Of a DNA stretch of 64,000 nt, positions 17,381 to 25,880 are shown piece by piece. The stretch is from the NCBI RefSeq assembly GCF_039939195.1, contig NZ_JBDUUH010000012.1, positions 62,001-126,000 on the forward strand, read 5' to 3'. The stretch is from Foliimonas ilicis. Its GTDB lineage: Bacteria > Pseudomonadota > Alphaproteobacteria > Rhizobiales > Rhizobiaceae. The notes below the pieces were generated by a model. That model was given only the letters and a program-made list of their open reading frames with translations. It was not told the DNA's origin and did not search any database. Positions within the stretch are counted from its first letter, which is position 1. Each line of letters begins with the position of its first letter. The position numbers and the translations under genes are program-made.

Positions 17381-20300
17381 ATGGCCAAATCTCCTGAAAA
17401 ACCATCGCCGCGCGAAGCGGCCAAAGGTGCGACGAAAGCCGCGCGCCGCAGCCCGCTGACCGAATATCTCGACGCCGCAGAACCGCTGGAGCGCAACGGC
17501 TTTAGCGAAGCGCCGCAGCCTGAGCTTTCCGGCACACCGCTCTCCGGCTCGATTTCGGATTGGGCCAAGGAAATTGCGGATGAGGCTGACACCGAACCGA
17601 GCAAAGCTCGGCAAGGCCGACCGGCCGCCGCGCCTGACAATTCGAGCGCCAAAAAGAAAAAAATCCCCGAGCGTTCCTCCGCCCCGACAAAGTCGGCGCG
17701 CGGCACATCGATGGGCGGAGCCGCGACCGCCAAAGAACGCGCCGCCGCTGGCCTGAACCCCGTCGCAGGTCTCGACATCGATCTGGAAGACGCGGCCTCG
17801 CTGTCCAATTCCGGCGTCACGGCGACCGTCGCGGCACTCTCGGCTTTGATCGAATCCGGCAATCCGCTGCACAAGAATGGTGAGATGTGGGTTCCCCACC
17901 GCCCTGCCCGCCCGGAGAAATCCGAAGGCGGCGTGGCGATCAAGATGGTGTCGGAGTTCGAACCGGCAGGCGATCAGCCGACCGCGATCAGGGATCTCGT
18001 CTCCGGCGTTTCGGAACATGATCGTACGCAGGTTCTGCTTGGCGTCACCGGCTCCGGCAAGACCTTCACCATGGCCAAGGTCATCGAGGAAACCCAGCGC
18101 CCCGCGCTCATTCTCGCACCGAACAAGACGCTGGCGGCCCAGCTTTATTCGGAGTTCAAGAAGTTCTTCCCCGAAAACGCGGTCGAGTATTTCGTTTCCT
18201 ACTACGATTACTACCAGCCGGAAGCCTACGTCCCGCGCACCGATACCTTCATCGAGAAGGAATCCTCGATCAACGAGCAGATCGACCGCATGCGCCACTC
18301 AGCCACGCGCTCGCTGCTGGAGCGCGACGACGTCATCATCGTCGCTTCGGTCTCATGCATCTACGGTATCGGCTCGGTCGAAACCTACACCGCCATGACC
18401 TTCCAGATGAGCGTCGGCGACAGGCTCGACCAGCGCCAATTGCTGGCCGATCTCGTGGCCCAGCAATACAAGCGGCAGGACATCAATTTCGTGCGCGGCT
18501 CGTTCCGTGTGCGTGGCGACACGATCGAAATCTTCCCGGCCCACTTGGAAGACAGCGCCTGGCGCATTTCCATGTTCGGCGACGAGATCGAGCAGATCAC
18601 CGAGTTCGACCCGCTCACCGGAAACAAGACCGGCGATCTGAAATCGGTCAAGATTTACGCCAATTCGCACTATGTCACGCCGCGCCCAACGCTCAATCAG
18701 GCGATCAAATCGATCAAGGATGAGCTCAAGGGCCGCCTTGTCGAACTTGAAAAGGCAGGCCGCCTGCTGGAAGCCCAACGCCTTGAACAGCGCACGCGCT
18801 TCGATCTCGAAATGCTCGAAGCAACCGGCTCCTGCGCCGGTATCGAAAACTATTCGCGCTATCTCACAGGCCGCCGCCCCGGCGATCCGCCGCCGACCCT
18901 GTTCGAATATATTCCCGACAACGCGCTCGTCTTCGTCGATGAAAGCCACGTCACGATTCCACAGATCGGCGGCATGTATCGGGGCGACTTCCGCCGCAAG
19001 GCGACGCTGGCCGAATATGGCTTCCGCCTGCCCTCCTGCATGGACAATCGCCCGCTGCGCTTCGAGGAATGGGACGCAATGCGCCCTCTTTCCGTCGCTG
19101 TGTCCGCCACCCCCGGCGGCTGGGAACTCGACCAATCCGGCGGCGTATTTGCGGAACAGGTCATCCGTCCCACCGGCCTCATCGATCCGCCGGTCGAAAT
19201 CCGTCCGGCCAAGAGTCAGGTCGATGATGTCGTCGGCGAAATCCGCGAAACGACCAAAGCGGGCTATCGCACCCTCGTCACCGTTCTCACCAAGCGCATG
19301 GCGGAGGATCTGACCGAATACCTCCATGAAAACGGCATCCGCGTGCGCTACATGCACTCCGACATCGACACGCTGGAGCGCATCGAGATCCTGCGCGATT
19401 TGCGCCTTGGCGCCTTCGACGTGCTTGTCGGCATCAACCTTCTGCGCGAAGGCCTCGATATTCCCGAATGCGCTTTCGTGGCGATCCTCGATGCCGACAA
19501 GGAAGGCTTCCTGCGTTCCGAAACCTCGCTCATCCAGACCATCGGTCGCGCGGCACGCAACGTGGACGGCAAGGTCATTCTTTACGCCGACCAGATCACC
19601 GGTTCGATGCAGCGCGCCATGGACGAAACCTCGCGCCGCCGCGAAAAGCAGGTGGCGTGGAACGAAGCCAACGGCATCACGCCTGAAAGTGTGAAGTCGC
19701 GCATTTCCGATATTCTGGACTCGGTCTACGAGAAGGATCACGTCCGCGCCGACATTTCGACTTTCGCCGCAGACGGCAACATGGTCGGCAACAATCTGAA
19801 AGCGCATCTCGAAGCGCTGAGCAAGCAGATGCGCGATGCCGCCGCCGATCTCGACTTCGAAAAGGCCGCCCGCCTGCGCGACGAGATCAAGCGTTTGCAC
19901 GAAATGGAACTCTCCATTTCCGACGATCCGCTCGCGAAATATGCCGATATGGAAAGTCCGGTATCAGGCCGCGAAAAGGGCAAGCACAACAAAGGCCGCG
20001 CCATCCATCGCGCGGTCGATGAAAACGCACCCTCCCCGCAGGAAGAACGCACCAAACAGCGCGCCGCTTCCGGCAGATCGCTTTTCGCCAAGCCCGAACT
20101 CGACGAAATGGGCCGCGCCGGCGACCACACCACCCGCTCCGGTAAAACACCGCCCGAAAAACCACTGTTCAAGAAGCAGTCCGCACAGGAAGCGCACGGT
20201 GCCGATTACGGCTTGCCGGATGATCAGAGCCGGTCATTGTTCAAGAAGAACTCGCTTGACGAAATGACCGTCCGCCGCACGGAAAAACCTGTCCAGGGAA

Positions 20301-20500
20301 CGCCGCCGCAAAAGCTGCCAATCTCCCCACCTGTGGGGGAGATGTCCGGCAGGACAGAGGGGGGCGCGAAGGATCGCAATCTCTCCGACAACCCCGCCCC
20401 TGTCCGCCGCGAACGCACCGGTATCGGCTCTTATGAAGACCCGTCCGACGCAGCCCGCCAGAAGCGGCGCCCCGGCAAGACTGGCCGGCCGGGGAAGTAG
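17381..20500 (+). CDS. uvrB: UvrABC system protein B with long N- and C-terminal extensions
   Basis: The protein has 1039 residues, against about 670 in most bacteria. It is the damage-verification helicase of nucleotide excision repair, acting with UvrA and UvrC. The conserved part begins near residue 188 (EFEPAGDQPTAIRDL). It has Walker A GVTGSGKT from residue 221, the beta-hairpin YYDYYQPEAYVPRTDTFIE, FVDESHVT as DE-box, helicase motif VI QTIGRAARN and a UVR domain (about 805-845) for UvrC contact. The first 185 residues are Ala/Pro/Lys-rich and probably disordered. The last 180 are low-complexity and include residues 980-996, encoded by half of a palindromic repeat. N-terminal tails occur in rhizobial UvrB; the repeat insertion is unusual. 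Confidence 0.95.
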   Translation: MAKSPEKPSPREAAKGATKAARRSPLTEYLDAAEPLERNGFSEAPQPELSGTPLSGSISDWAKEIADEADTEPSKARQGRPAAAPDNSSAKKKKIPERSSAPTKSARGTSMGGAATAKERAAAGLNPVAGLDIDLEDAASLSNSGVTATVAALSALIESGNPLHKNGEMWVPHRPARPEKSEGGVAIKMVSEFEPAGDQPTAIRDLVSGVSEHDRTQVLLGVTGSGKTFTMAKVIEETQRPALILAPNKTLAAQLYSEFKKFFPENAVEYFVSYYDYYQPEAYVPRTDTFIEKESSINEQIDRMRHSATRSLLERDDVIIVASVSCIYGIGSVETYTAMTFQMSVGDRLDQRQLLADLVAQQYKRQDINFVRGSFRVRGDTIEIFPAHLEDSAWRISMFGDEIEQITEFDPLTGNKTGDLKSVKIYANSHYVTPRPTLNQAIKSIKDELKGRLVELEKAGRLLEAQRLEQRTRFDLEMLEATGSCAGIENYSRYLTGRRPGDPPPTLFEYIPDNALVFVDESHVTIPQIGGMYRGDFRRKATLAEYGFRLPSCMDNRPLRFEEWDAMRPLSVAVSATPGGWELDQSGGVFAEQVIRPTGLIDPPVEIRPAKSQVDDVVGEIRETTKAGYRTLVTVLTKRMAEDLTEYLHENGIRVRYMHSDIDTLERIEILRDLRLGAFDVLVGINLLREGLDIPECAFVAILDADKEGFLRSETSLIQTIGRAARNVDGKVILYADQITGSMQRAMDETSRRREKQVAWNEANGITPESVKSRISDILDSVYEKDHVRADISTFAADGNMVGNNLKAHLEALSKQMRDAAADLDFEKAARLRDEIKRLHEMELSISDDPLAKYADMESPVSGREKGKHNKGRAIHRAVDENAPSPQEERTKQRAASGRSLFAKPELDEMGRAGDHTTRSGKTPPEKPLFKKQSAQEAHGADYGLPDDQSRSLFKKNSLDEMTVRRTEKPVQGTPPQKLPISPPVGEMSGRTEGGAKDRNLSDNPAPVRRERTGIGSYEDPSDAARQKRRPGKTGRPGK
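20318..20368. repeat. Half copy of the type C palindrome inside the uvrB reading frame
   Basis: The 51 bases CCAATCTCCCCACCTG ... GAGGGGGGCGC match one arm of the type C elements at 12610 and 46121 almost exactly, including the internal CCCCAC/GTGGGG hairpin. They are translated in frame as PISPPVGEMSGRTEGGA (UvrB residues 980-996). The opposite arm and core are absent, so this is a solo half element. Confidence 0.9.
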
Positions 20501-20539
20501 CCTCCTCTAGAGCATTTCCATTTTGAAGGATTCGCGAGG

Positions 20540-20700
20540 CACCCCCCTCTGCCCTGCCGGGCATCTCCCCCTCAAGGGTGGAGATTGGCTGACACCACCG
20601 TCCGCTTTCATTCTGTAACGTCAACAATTAGTGCCGTGTTTTCATGAAAGAGTAATCTCCACCCTTGAGGGGGAGATGCCCGGCAGGGCAGAGGGGGGTG
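20540..20700. repeat. Long palindromic element, type C, copy 2 (GCCCTGCCGGGC variant)
   Basis: The arms start CACCCCCCTCTGCCCTGCC and end with the inverse; they carry CTCAAGGGTGGAGATT instead of ACAGGTGGGGAGATT. The core starts GGCTGACACC. The left flank has GATTCGCGAGG and the right flank CTGTCCCGCCAGCG followed by TTTAAAAAATGAAGG, so the ends are swapped relative to copy 1. It lies between the convergent uvrB and aldo/keto reductase genes. Confidence 0.9.
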
Positions 20701-20744
20701 CTGTCCCGCCAGCGTTGCTATTTAAAAAATGAAGGCCTCCGAGC

Positions 20745-21740
20745 CTACCGCTCGCTGTCCAGCATCGCCATCTGCGACTGGTCGTAACGTTCACCAGCCG
20801 CCGCATCCTTCGGCACGGCCTGCTCGATCCGCGCCAGATCCTGCGGTGAAAATGTAACGTCTGCCGCGCCGAGCGCTTCCTGCAGACGGTCCCGCTTTCG
20901 CGCACCCACCACCGGCACGATCATGTCGCCTTGCGCGGCGACCCAGGCGATTGCCAGTTGCGCAACCGTCACGCCCTTTTCCTCGGCGATCTGGCGCAAT
21001 GCCTCGACCAGCGCCAGATTGGCCTCGACATTCTCCGCCTGGAACCGTGGGCTCATGGCGCGGAAATCGCCCTTGTTCTGCCCCGAAGCCTTCTGCCAAT
21101 GTCCGCTGATCAGCCCGCGCGACAGCACGCCGTACGCGGTAATGCCGATACCGAGTTCCTGCGCGGCAGGCAGGATCGTCGCTTCCGGCCCGCGCGAAAT
21201 CAGCGAATATTCGATCTGAAGATCGCTGATCGGATGCACTGCCGCCGCCCGACGCATCGTATCGGCGCCCACTTCCGAAAGCCCGATATGGCGCACATAT
21301 CCGGCCTTCACCATATCGGCGATCACGCCCACCGTTTCCTCGATCGGCACAGCCGGATCGAGCCGCGAAGGCCGGTAGATGTCGATATGATCCACGCCCA
21401 GACGCTGCAGCGTATAGGCGAGAAAGCTCTTCACCGCCTTAGGCCGCGCATCATATCCCATCCAGCCACCGGCCGGATCGCGCAGCGCGCCGAACTTCAC
21501 GCTTAGCTTGTAATTGTCGCGTGGAATGCCTTTCACCGCTTCGGCAATCAGCATTTCATTATGCCCCATGCCGTAGAAATCGCCCGTGTCGAGCAGATCG
21601 ATCCCGGCATCGAGCGCAGCATGTATCGTCGCGATGCTTTCAGCACGATCCGACGGGCCATACATGCCCGACATGCCCATGCAGCCGAGCCCGATCATCG
21701 CGCTCTCGATGCCCGTTTTTCCTAATTGACGTTTTTCCAT
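20745..21740 (-). CDS. Aldo/keto reductase
   Basis: The protein has 331 residues forming an AKR TIM barrel. It starts MEKRQLGKTGIESAMIGLGC. The catalytic set is D51 and Y56 (LLDTGDFYG) and K82 (LSVKFG). The position normally holding the catalytic His (YQHR in relatives) is Ser125 in IYRPSRLDP, so the tetrad looks incomplete. NADPH binding is supported by the C-terminal VPVVGARKRDRLQEALGAAD. Family members reduce aldehydes and ketones in the cytoplasm. It is divergent from the LysR gene at 21836, which probably controls it. Confidence 0.87.
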   Translation of the reverse strand: MEKRQLGKTGIESAMIGLGCMGMSGMYGPSDRAESIATIHAALDAGIDLLDTGDFYGMGHNEMLIAEAVKGIPRDNYKLSVKFGALRDPAGGWMGYDARPKAVKSFLAYTLQRLGVDHIDIYRPSRLDPAVPIEETVGVIADMVKAGYVRHIGLSEVGADTMRRAAAVHPISDLQIEYSLISRGPEATILPAAQELGIGITAYGVLSRGLISGHWQKASGQNKGDFRAMSPRFQAENVEANLALVEALRQIAEEKGVTVAQLAIAWVAAQGDMIVPVVGARKRDRLQEALGAADVTFSPQDLARIEQAVPKDAAAGERYDQSQMAMLDSER

Positions 21741-21835
21741 GTCGAATGACCTCCTGTGTCGAAAGCCACTATGCCACTGGGGCGAATGTGCGATAATCCT
21801 TCAATATCGATACAGGCTGTACGGAAAACCGGACA

Positions 21836-22732
21836 ATGAACAATCTTGATGATCTGACCATGTTCGCCGCCGTGGTCGAGGCGGGCGGCTTCCGCCTTGC
21901 CGCGCACCGCAACCGCATGTCGGCCTCATCCCTAAGCGATGCGGTGCGCCGCTTGGAAGACAGTCTCGACGTGCGCCTGCTCAACCGCACGACGCGCAGC
22001 GTCACACCCACCGAAGCCGGGCAGCGCCTGTTGCAGCGCATACGCCCCGCCCTTGCCGAAATCGCCGAGGCAGTTGATGGCGTCGCCAGCGACTCCGGCC
22101 GACCGAGCAGCACTTTGCGTCTCAACGTGCCGACCATCGTCGCCGATTACATTCTGCCGCAGATCGCCGCGCGTTTCCTCGCCGCCCATCCCGGCGTCCG
22201 GCTCGACATCGTTGCGCAGGACAGTTTCGTCGACGTGCTTGCCGCCGGTTTCGACGCGGGCATCCGCTACGAGGAAAGCATCGCGCAGGATATGATCGCG
22301 ATCCCCATCGGCCCGCGCCGCCAGCGCTTCGCGGTCTGCGCCGCGCCCGCCTATCTCGAACGCCACGGCACGCCGCGCCATCCGCGCGAACTCGCCGACC
22401 ATGCCAAGCTCGGCTACCGGTTTGCAGGCGGCGCACTCAGCGTCTGGGATTTCGAACGCGAAACACGCCGCATCCGCGTCGTGCCGGATGGACCGCTGAT
22501 CGCCTCGTCATGGCCGATGGTGCGCACTGCTGCCATCGCAGGCCTTGGCGTGGTGGCAGGCTTCGAGGAGCATCTGCGCGCCGAGGTCGAATCCGGCGCG
22601 CTCATCCGCATTCTGGCCGATTGGCAGACCGATTTCTCCGGCCCCTTCCTCTATTACCAGACCCGCCGTCACATGCCCCCGCCCCTGCGCGCCTTCGTGG
22701 ATTTCGTCAGAAAAGCCGAAAACCCCGCCTGA
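21836..22732 (+). CDS. LysR-family transcriptional regulator
   Basis: The protein has 298 residues. The N-terminal winged helix begins NLDDLTMFAAVVEAGGFRLAAHRNRMSAS, followed by AVRRLEDSLDVRLLNRTTRSVTPTEAG. The C-terminal half is the periplasmic-binding-like effector domain (LRLNVPTIVADYILPQIAARF; VWDFER). It belongs to the CrgA/AaeR-like group that often regulates adjacent oxidoreductases. It is divergent from the aldo/keto reductase with 95 bases between starts. The effector is unknown. Confidence 0.88.
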   Translation: MNNLDDLTMFAAVVEAGGFRLAAHRNRMSASSLSDAVRRLEDSLDVRLLNRTTRSVTPTEAGQRLLQRIRPALAEIAEAVDGVASDSGRPSSTLRLNVPTIVADYILPQIAARFLAAHPGVRLDIVAQDSFVDVLAAGFDAGIRYEESIAQDMIAIPIGPRRQRFAVCAAPAYLERHGTPRHPRELADHAKLGYRFAGGALSVWDFERETRRIRVVPDGPLIASSWPMVRTAAIAGLGVVAGFEEHLRAEVESGALIRILADWQTDFSGPFLYYQTRRHMPPPLRAFVDFVRKAENPA

Positions 22733-22741
22733 TACCTCCAT

Positions 22742-22781
22742 TTGAAAAAATATTCACCCATATGGTTGACTATTTTTTCAA
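22742..22781. promoter_or_regulatory. Candidate ArsR-family operator
   Basis: Perfect 11-base inverted arms TTGAAAAAATA (22742-22752) and TATTTTTTCAA (22771-22781) flank an 18-base spacer. The right arm begins at the last base of the -35 box at 22766-22771, so a bound dimer would block RNA polymerase. This suggests autorepression of the ArsR/SRPBCC pair. Confidence 0.55.
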
Positions 22782-22794
22782 CCCCTCCTATATT
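22766..22794 (+). promoter_or_regulatory. Sigma-70-type promoter of the ArsR/SRPBCC operon
   Basis: TTGACT (22766-22771) and TATATT (22789-22794) are separated by 17 bases, ending 19 bases before the ATG at 22814. A GGGAG ribosome binding site follows. Confidence 0.6.
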
Positions 22795-22813
22795 CAACCA
22801 ATCGGGAGAATAA

Positions 22814-23149
22814 ATGGACGAAGATGCTCTGTCACGAATTCTGAAGGCCGCCGGCGATACCACAAGGCGGCAAATCCTGACGCTGCTTGTTCAGGAGAAT
22901 GCATTGAGAGTGACCGCCCTCGCCGCCCATTTCGACATGTCCCTGAATGCCGTTTCCAAGCACATCAAGGTGCTGGAGGAGGCCGGACTTGTCACCCGCC
23001 GCACTTTGGGCCGCGAGCATTTCATCACCGCGGAGCTCGAACCGCTAAGGCTCACCGAGAGCTGGTTCGCGCAACTGAAGTCAATTTGGGAACTGCGCCT
23101 TGCGGCGCTGGAAAAGGCACTCGTTTCAAAGGACGAAGACGATGAATGA
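22814..23149 (+). CDS. ArsR-family winged-helix repressor
   Basis: The protein has 111 residues. It has an ArsR-type helix-turn-helix: ILKAAGDTTRRQILTLLVQ, LRVTALAAHFDMSLNAVSKH, then IKVLEEAGLVTRRTLGREHF as the wing. No metal-binding cysteine pair is present, so it is one of the many non-metal ArsR members that pair with SRPBCC (AHSA1) proteins. Its stop overlaps the start of the SRPBCC gene by 8 bases, giving translational coupling. A palindromic operator and a good promoter lie just upstream. Confidence 0.88.
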   Translation: MDEDALSRILKAAGDTTRRQILTLLVQENALRVTALAAHFDMSLNAVSKHIKVLEEAGLVTRRTLGREHFITAELEPLRLTESWFAQLKSIWELRLAALEKALVSKDEDDE

Positions 23150-23570
23150 ACTCGAACTGACAGTAACCCGCACGATCCCCGCCCCGCGCGAAAAGGTGTT
23201 CGACGCCTGGCTTTCGCCAAAGATTCTGGGGCAATTCATGAGGCCGTCGAGCAGCATGACCAGCCCGTCGAAAGTCACCAACGACCCGGTCAAGGGCGGT
23301 CAATTCACGATCCTCATGATTTCCGAGGGGCGCGAACTTCCGCACACCGGCACCTATCTCGAAATTGACCCCTATTCGCGCCTGTCTTTCACATGGGCAT
23401 CGGAGAACTCGCTCGACGATAGCGTCGTCACCATCGACTTCACTGAACCCAAACCCGGCACGACCGACATCACGCTGAAACAGGTAAAATTCCGCAGCGA
23501 GGCAGAGCGTCAGGGCCACACGCAGGGCTGGACCGCAATCATCGAACAGCTCGAAAAGATACTCGCCTGA
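23142..23570 (+). CDS. SRPBCC (AHSA1-like) domain protein
   Basis: The protein has 142 residues in a START/Bet v1-like helix-grip fold. It starts NELELTVTRTIPAPREKVFDAW, typical of the activator-of-Hsp90 homology 1 domain. Later elements are GGQFTILM, TGTYLEIDPYSRLSFTW and the C-terminal helix GHTQGWTAIIEQLEKIL. These proteins bind small hydrophobic ligands; a specific function is not known. Translation is coupled to the preceding ArsR gene, a widespread pair. A 13-base-pair hairpin separates it from the convergent ampC. Confidence 0.85.
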   Translation: MNELELTVTRTIPAPREKVFDAWLSPKILGQFMRPSSSMTSPSKVTNDPVKGGQFTILMISEGRELPHTGTYLEIDPYSRLSFTWASENSLDDSVVTIDFTEPKPGTTDITLKQVKFRSEAERQGHTQGWTAIIEQLEKILA

Positions 23571-23583
23571 GTTCTTTCGAAAC

Positions 23584-23616
23584 ATCACCGGGCGCTTTCG
23601 AATAGCGCCCGGTGAT
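23584..23616. terminator. Hairpin between convergent SRPBCC and ampC genes
   Basis: A perfect 13-base stem ATCACCGGGCGCT / AGCGCCCGGTGAT has a 7-base loop. The T runs are weak on both sides, so it is a likely bidirectional terminator with moderate confidence. Confidence 0.6.
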
Positions 23617-23626
23617 TGGACCATCC

Positions 23627-24796
23627 CTATTCGGCAAGCCGCGACAAGACCTGATGGGCGGCCTTTACACGCACTTCATTGGGATAGCGCTTGTTGGCGA
23701 GCATGACGATCCCGATCTTCTTGCCCGGAACATAGGCGACGTAAGCGCCGAAACCGTTGGTCGATCCGGTCTTGTTGATGATCACGTCCCCCCGCGGCTG
23801 CATCGGCGGATCGATTTCTTCCGCCGGGATCGAGCCCCGTGTCGTCGCGCCGGAATTGCCCGCAACGATCTTGTTCAGCTCGACCGGATACGGGTACTGC
23901 TCCCAGATAAGATCCTGCACCAATTCACCGGCACGGAAATAGCCGATATGCGTCGCACTCACGGCGCGGGCGAGTTTTTCAGGCACGTCGCCAATACCCA
24001 TATTCACTTCAAGGAAGCGGACCATATCGACGGTGTTCGACTTCACGCCATACGCTTCTGCCGCGAGCATGCCGGGACCCGCGCGGACAGGCTTGTCATT
24101 GTTGTTATAGCCCCAGGCATATGATTTCATCTCCGCCGCAGGCACGTCGATATAGGTTCTTTCAAGCCCGAATTCCGGAAATATCCGCTTTTCCATGAGC
24201 GTCTTGAAATTTTCCCCCATGCTCTTTACAGCAACCATGCCAAGCAGCCCGACGCTCGGATTTGCGTAAGTACGGTGCGTACCGGGCGTAAATTCCGGTT
24301 TCCAGTCCCGGTAATAGGCGATGAGCTGGCTTCGGCTCTTCACGCCATCGGGGAACTGAAGCGGAAAGCCGCCTGCCGTATGCGTGCCCAGATCGAGCAC
24401 CCGCACATCGTCCAGTGCGCTTCCCTGCAATTCGCTCATATGCCTGGTTACGCTGTCCCTCATCGACAGCTTGCCCTCGACTTCGGCATAGGTCGCCAAC
24501 GTCGCAGTAAATGTCTTGCTGATCGAGCCGAGTTCAAACAGCGTCTCGCGTGTGATTTCCTCTCTCGGCTTTTTCGCAGCCACGCCATATTCGAGGAAAT
24601 AGCGCTGACCGTCGATCGTCAGCCCGACCGCCAGTCCGGGAACACCATGCTCTTCGATGACCGGTTTCATCGCTTCATCGACGATCTGGCGAACCATCGC
24701 CTCCCGATCCGAACTCTGCGCATTTGCGCTCGAAAAACAGCCAAGGGCGGACAGGAAAACGCCGGCCGCAAGTCTCCAGGTAACGGGCTGGGACAA
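23627..24796 (-). CDS. ampC: Class C (AmpC) beta-lactamase, OCH-type candidate
   Basis: The protein has 389 residues. A signal peptide of about 26 residues ends ANA. The class C active-site set is complete: S91-I-S-K94 (LGSISKTFTA), Y177-A-N179 (THRTYANPSVGLLG) and K342-T-G (NKTGSTNGFGAYVAYVP). The serine acylates and hydrolyses beta-lactams, especially cephalosporins, in the periplasm. Length and context fit the chromosomal AmpC enzymes of Ochrobactrum (OCH family); the exact variant cannot be named without alignment. It is divergent from an AmpR-like LysR gene, so induction through muropeptide sensing is expected. Confidence 0.92.
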   Translation of the reverse strand: MSQPVTWRLAAGVFLSALGCFSSANAQSSDREAMVRQIVDEAMKPVIEEHGVPGLAVGLTIDGQRYFLEYGVAAKKPREEITRETLFELGSISKTFTATLATYAEVEGKLSMRDSVTRHMSELQGSALDDVRVLDLGTHTAGGFPLQFPDGVKSRSQLIAYYRDWKPEFTPGTHRTYANPSVGLLGMVAVKSMGENFKTLMEKRIFPEFGLERTYIDVPAAEMKSYAWGYNNNDKPVRAGPGMLAAEAYGVKSNTVDMVRFLEVNMGIGDVPEKLARAVSATHIGYFRAGELVQDLIWEQYPYPVELNKIVAGNSGATTRGSIPAEEIDPPMQPRGDVIINKTGSTNGFGAYVAYVPGKKIGIVMLANKRYPNEVRVKAAHQVLSRLAE

Positions 24797-24898
24797 ATCT
24801 ATCTCCTTTCAATTTGGGGTCCATCTCGTTTATGGCCCCTTCGTTTCCTGTACAAACGATGATAAATCAGACCAGCTATAAGATAAACTTGGGCATAG
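24797..24898. promoter_or_regulatory. ampC-ampR divergent control region
   Basis: Only 102 bases separate the two starts. Within it, an A/T-rich stretch (AAATCAGACCAGCTATAAG, 24865-24883) next to ampR resembles the extended LysR-type site used by AmpR in other bacteria. Assignment rests on position and the AmpR/AmpC pairing. Confidence 0.45.
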
Positions 24899-25777
24899 AT
24901 GGTTCGACCTTTTCTTCCACTGAATGCGCTGCGGGCGTTTGAAGCGTCGGCCAGACATCAAAGTTTTACGCGCGCCGGGATCGAGCTTCGCGTGACGCAG
25001 GCGGCCGTAAGCCAGCAGGTCCGGTCGCTCGAAATACGCATGGGCATTCAGCTTTTCCGCAGGCTGCCCCGCGGGCTAAAGATCACCGCCGAGGGCGAAT
25101 TCCTGCTCCCCATCGTCAGTGACGCGTTCGATCGCCTGGCAACGACGCTCGATATTGTGGGATCGGGAAAGGTCCGTGAATTGCTGGTGGTCGGCGCGGT
25201 CGGAACATTCGCAGTCGGGTGGCTGCTGCCCCGGCTGGATCACTTCCGGCAAACCTATCCCTTTGTGGAATTGCGGCTATCGACGAACAACAACCGCGTG
25301 GATATGGCGGCGGAGGGGCTGGATTACTCGATCCGTTTCGGCGACGGCGCATGGCACGGCATAGACGCGACCGAAATATTCGACGCCCCTCTCACCCCGC
25401 TCTGCACACCTGAACTCGCTGCCAAACTCCGCGCGCCGGAAGATTTGAACGGGCTGACCCTGCTTCGAAGCTACCGCATGGACGAATGGGCACGCTGGTT
25501 CGTCGCCGCCGGTACGGAAGTTCCATCAAACATCGCAAGCGCAATCGTCTTCGATTCATCGCTGGCCATGATGGAAGCCGCAGAGCAAGGCGCCGGCGTC
25601 GCCCTGGCCCCCGCCCTCCTGTTCTCACGCCAGCTTGCAAAAGGCTCGATCGTAAGACCCTTTCCAGACTCCATCTCGCTCGGCAGCTATTGGCTGACAA
25701 AGCTCAAATCACGAAAACAGACTGCCGCAATGAGCGCATTCGCCGAATGGATCGAGGCACAGACGGCGGAGATTTGA
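24899..25777 (+). CDS. ampR: AmpR-type LysR regulator of beta-lactamase
   Basis: The protein has 292 residues. It has the AmpR-like N-terminus LPLNALRAFEASARHQSFTRA and VTQAAVSQQVRSLEIRMGIQLFRRLPRGL. The effector domain contains GAVGTFAVGWLLPRLDHF and LSTNNNRVDMAAEGLDYSIRFGDGAWHG. These are features of AmpR, which binds UDP-MurNAc-pentapeptide or anhydro-muropeptides and switches ampC off or on. It is divergent from ampC, and the arrangement is diagnostic. It is about the normal length for AmpR. Confidence 0.88.
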   Translation: MVRPFLPLNALRAFEASARHQSFTRAGIELRVTQAAVSQQVRSLEIRMGIQLFRRLPRGLKITAEGEFLLPIVSDAFDRLATTLDIVGSGKVRELLVVGAVGTFAVGWLLPRLDHFRQTYPFVELRLSTNNNRVDMAAEGLDYSIRFGDGAWHGIDATEIFDAPLTPLCTPELAAKLRAPEDLNGLTLLRSYRMDEWARWFVAAGTEVPSNIASAIVFDSSLAMMEAAEQGAGVALAPALLFSRQLAKGSIVRPFPDSISLGSYWLTKLKSRKQTAAMSAFAEWIEAQTAEI

Positions 25778-25880
25778 GGCGACGGGGTATGAACCGTCAG
25801 GCCCGCCTTTCTCATGCTGAGCCTCAGCCAATTATCTCCCCCGCTGCCTGAGCAGGCAGACCAACGCACGTTGAAAGCCA

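Noticed and set aside
18353..19900. 515-codon open frame on the minus strand
   Set aside because: It is antisense to the conserved uvrB core and shows no recognisable domain; high GC third positions keep such frames open.
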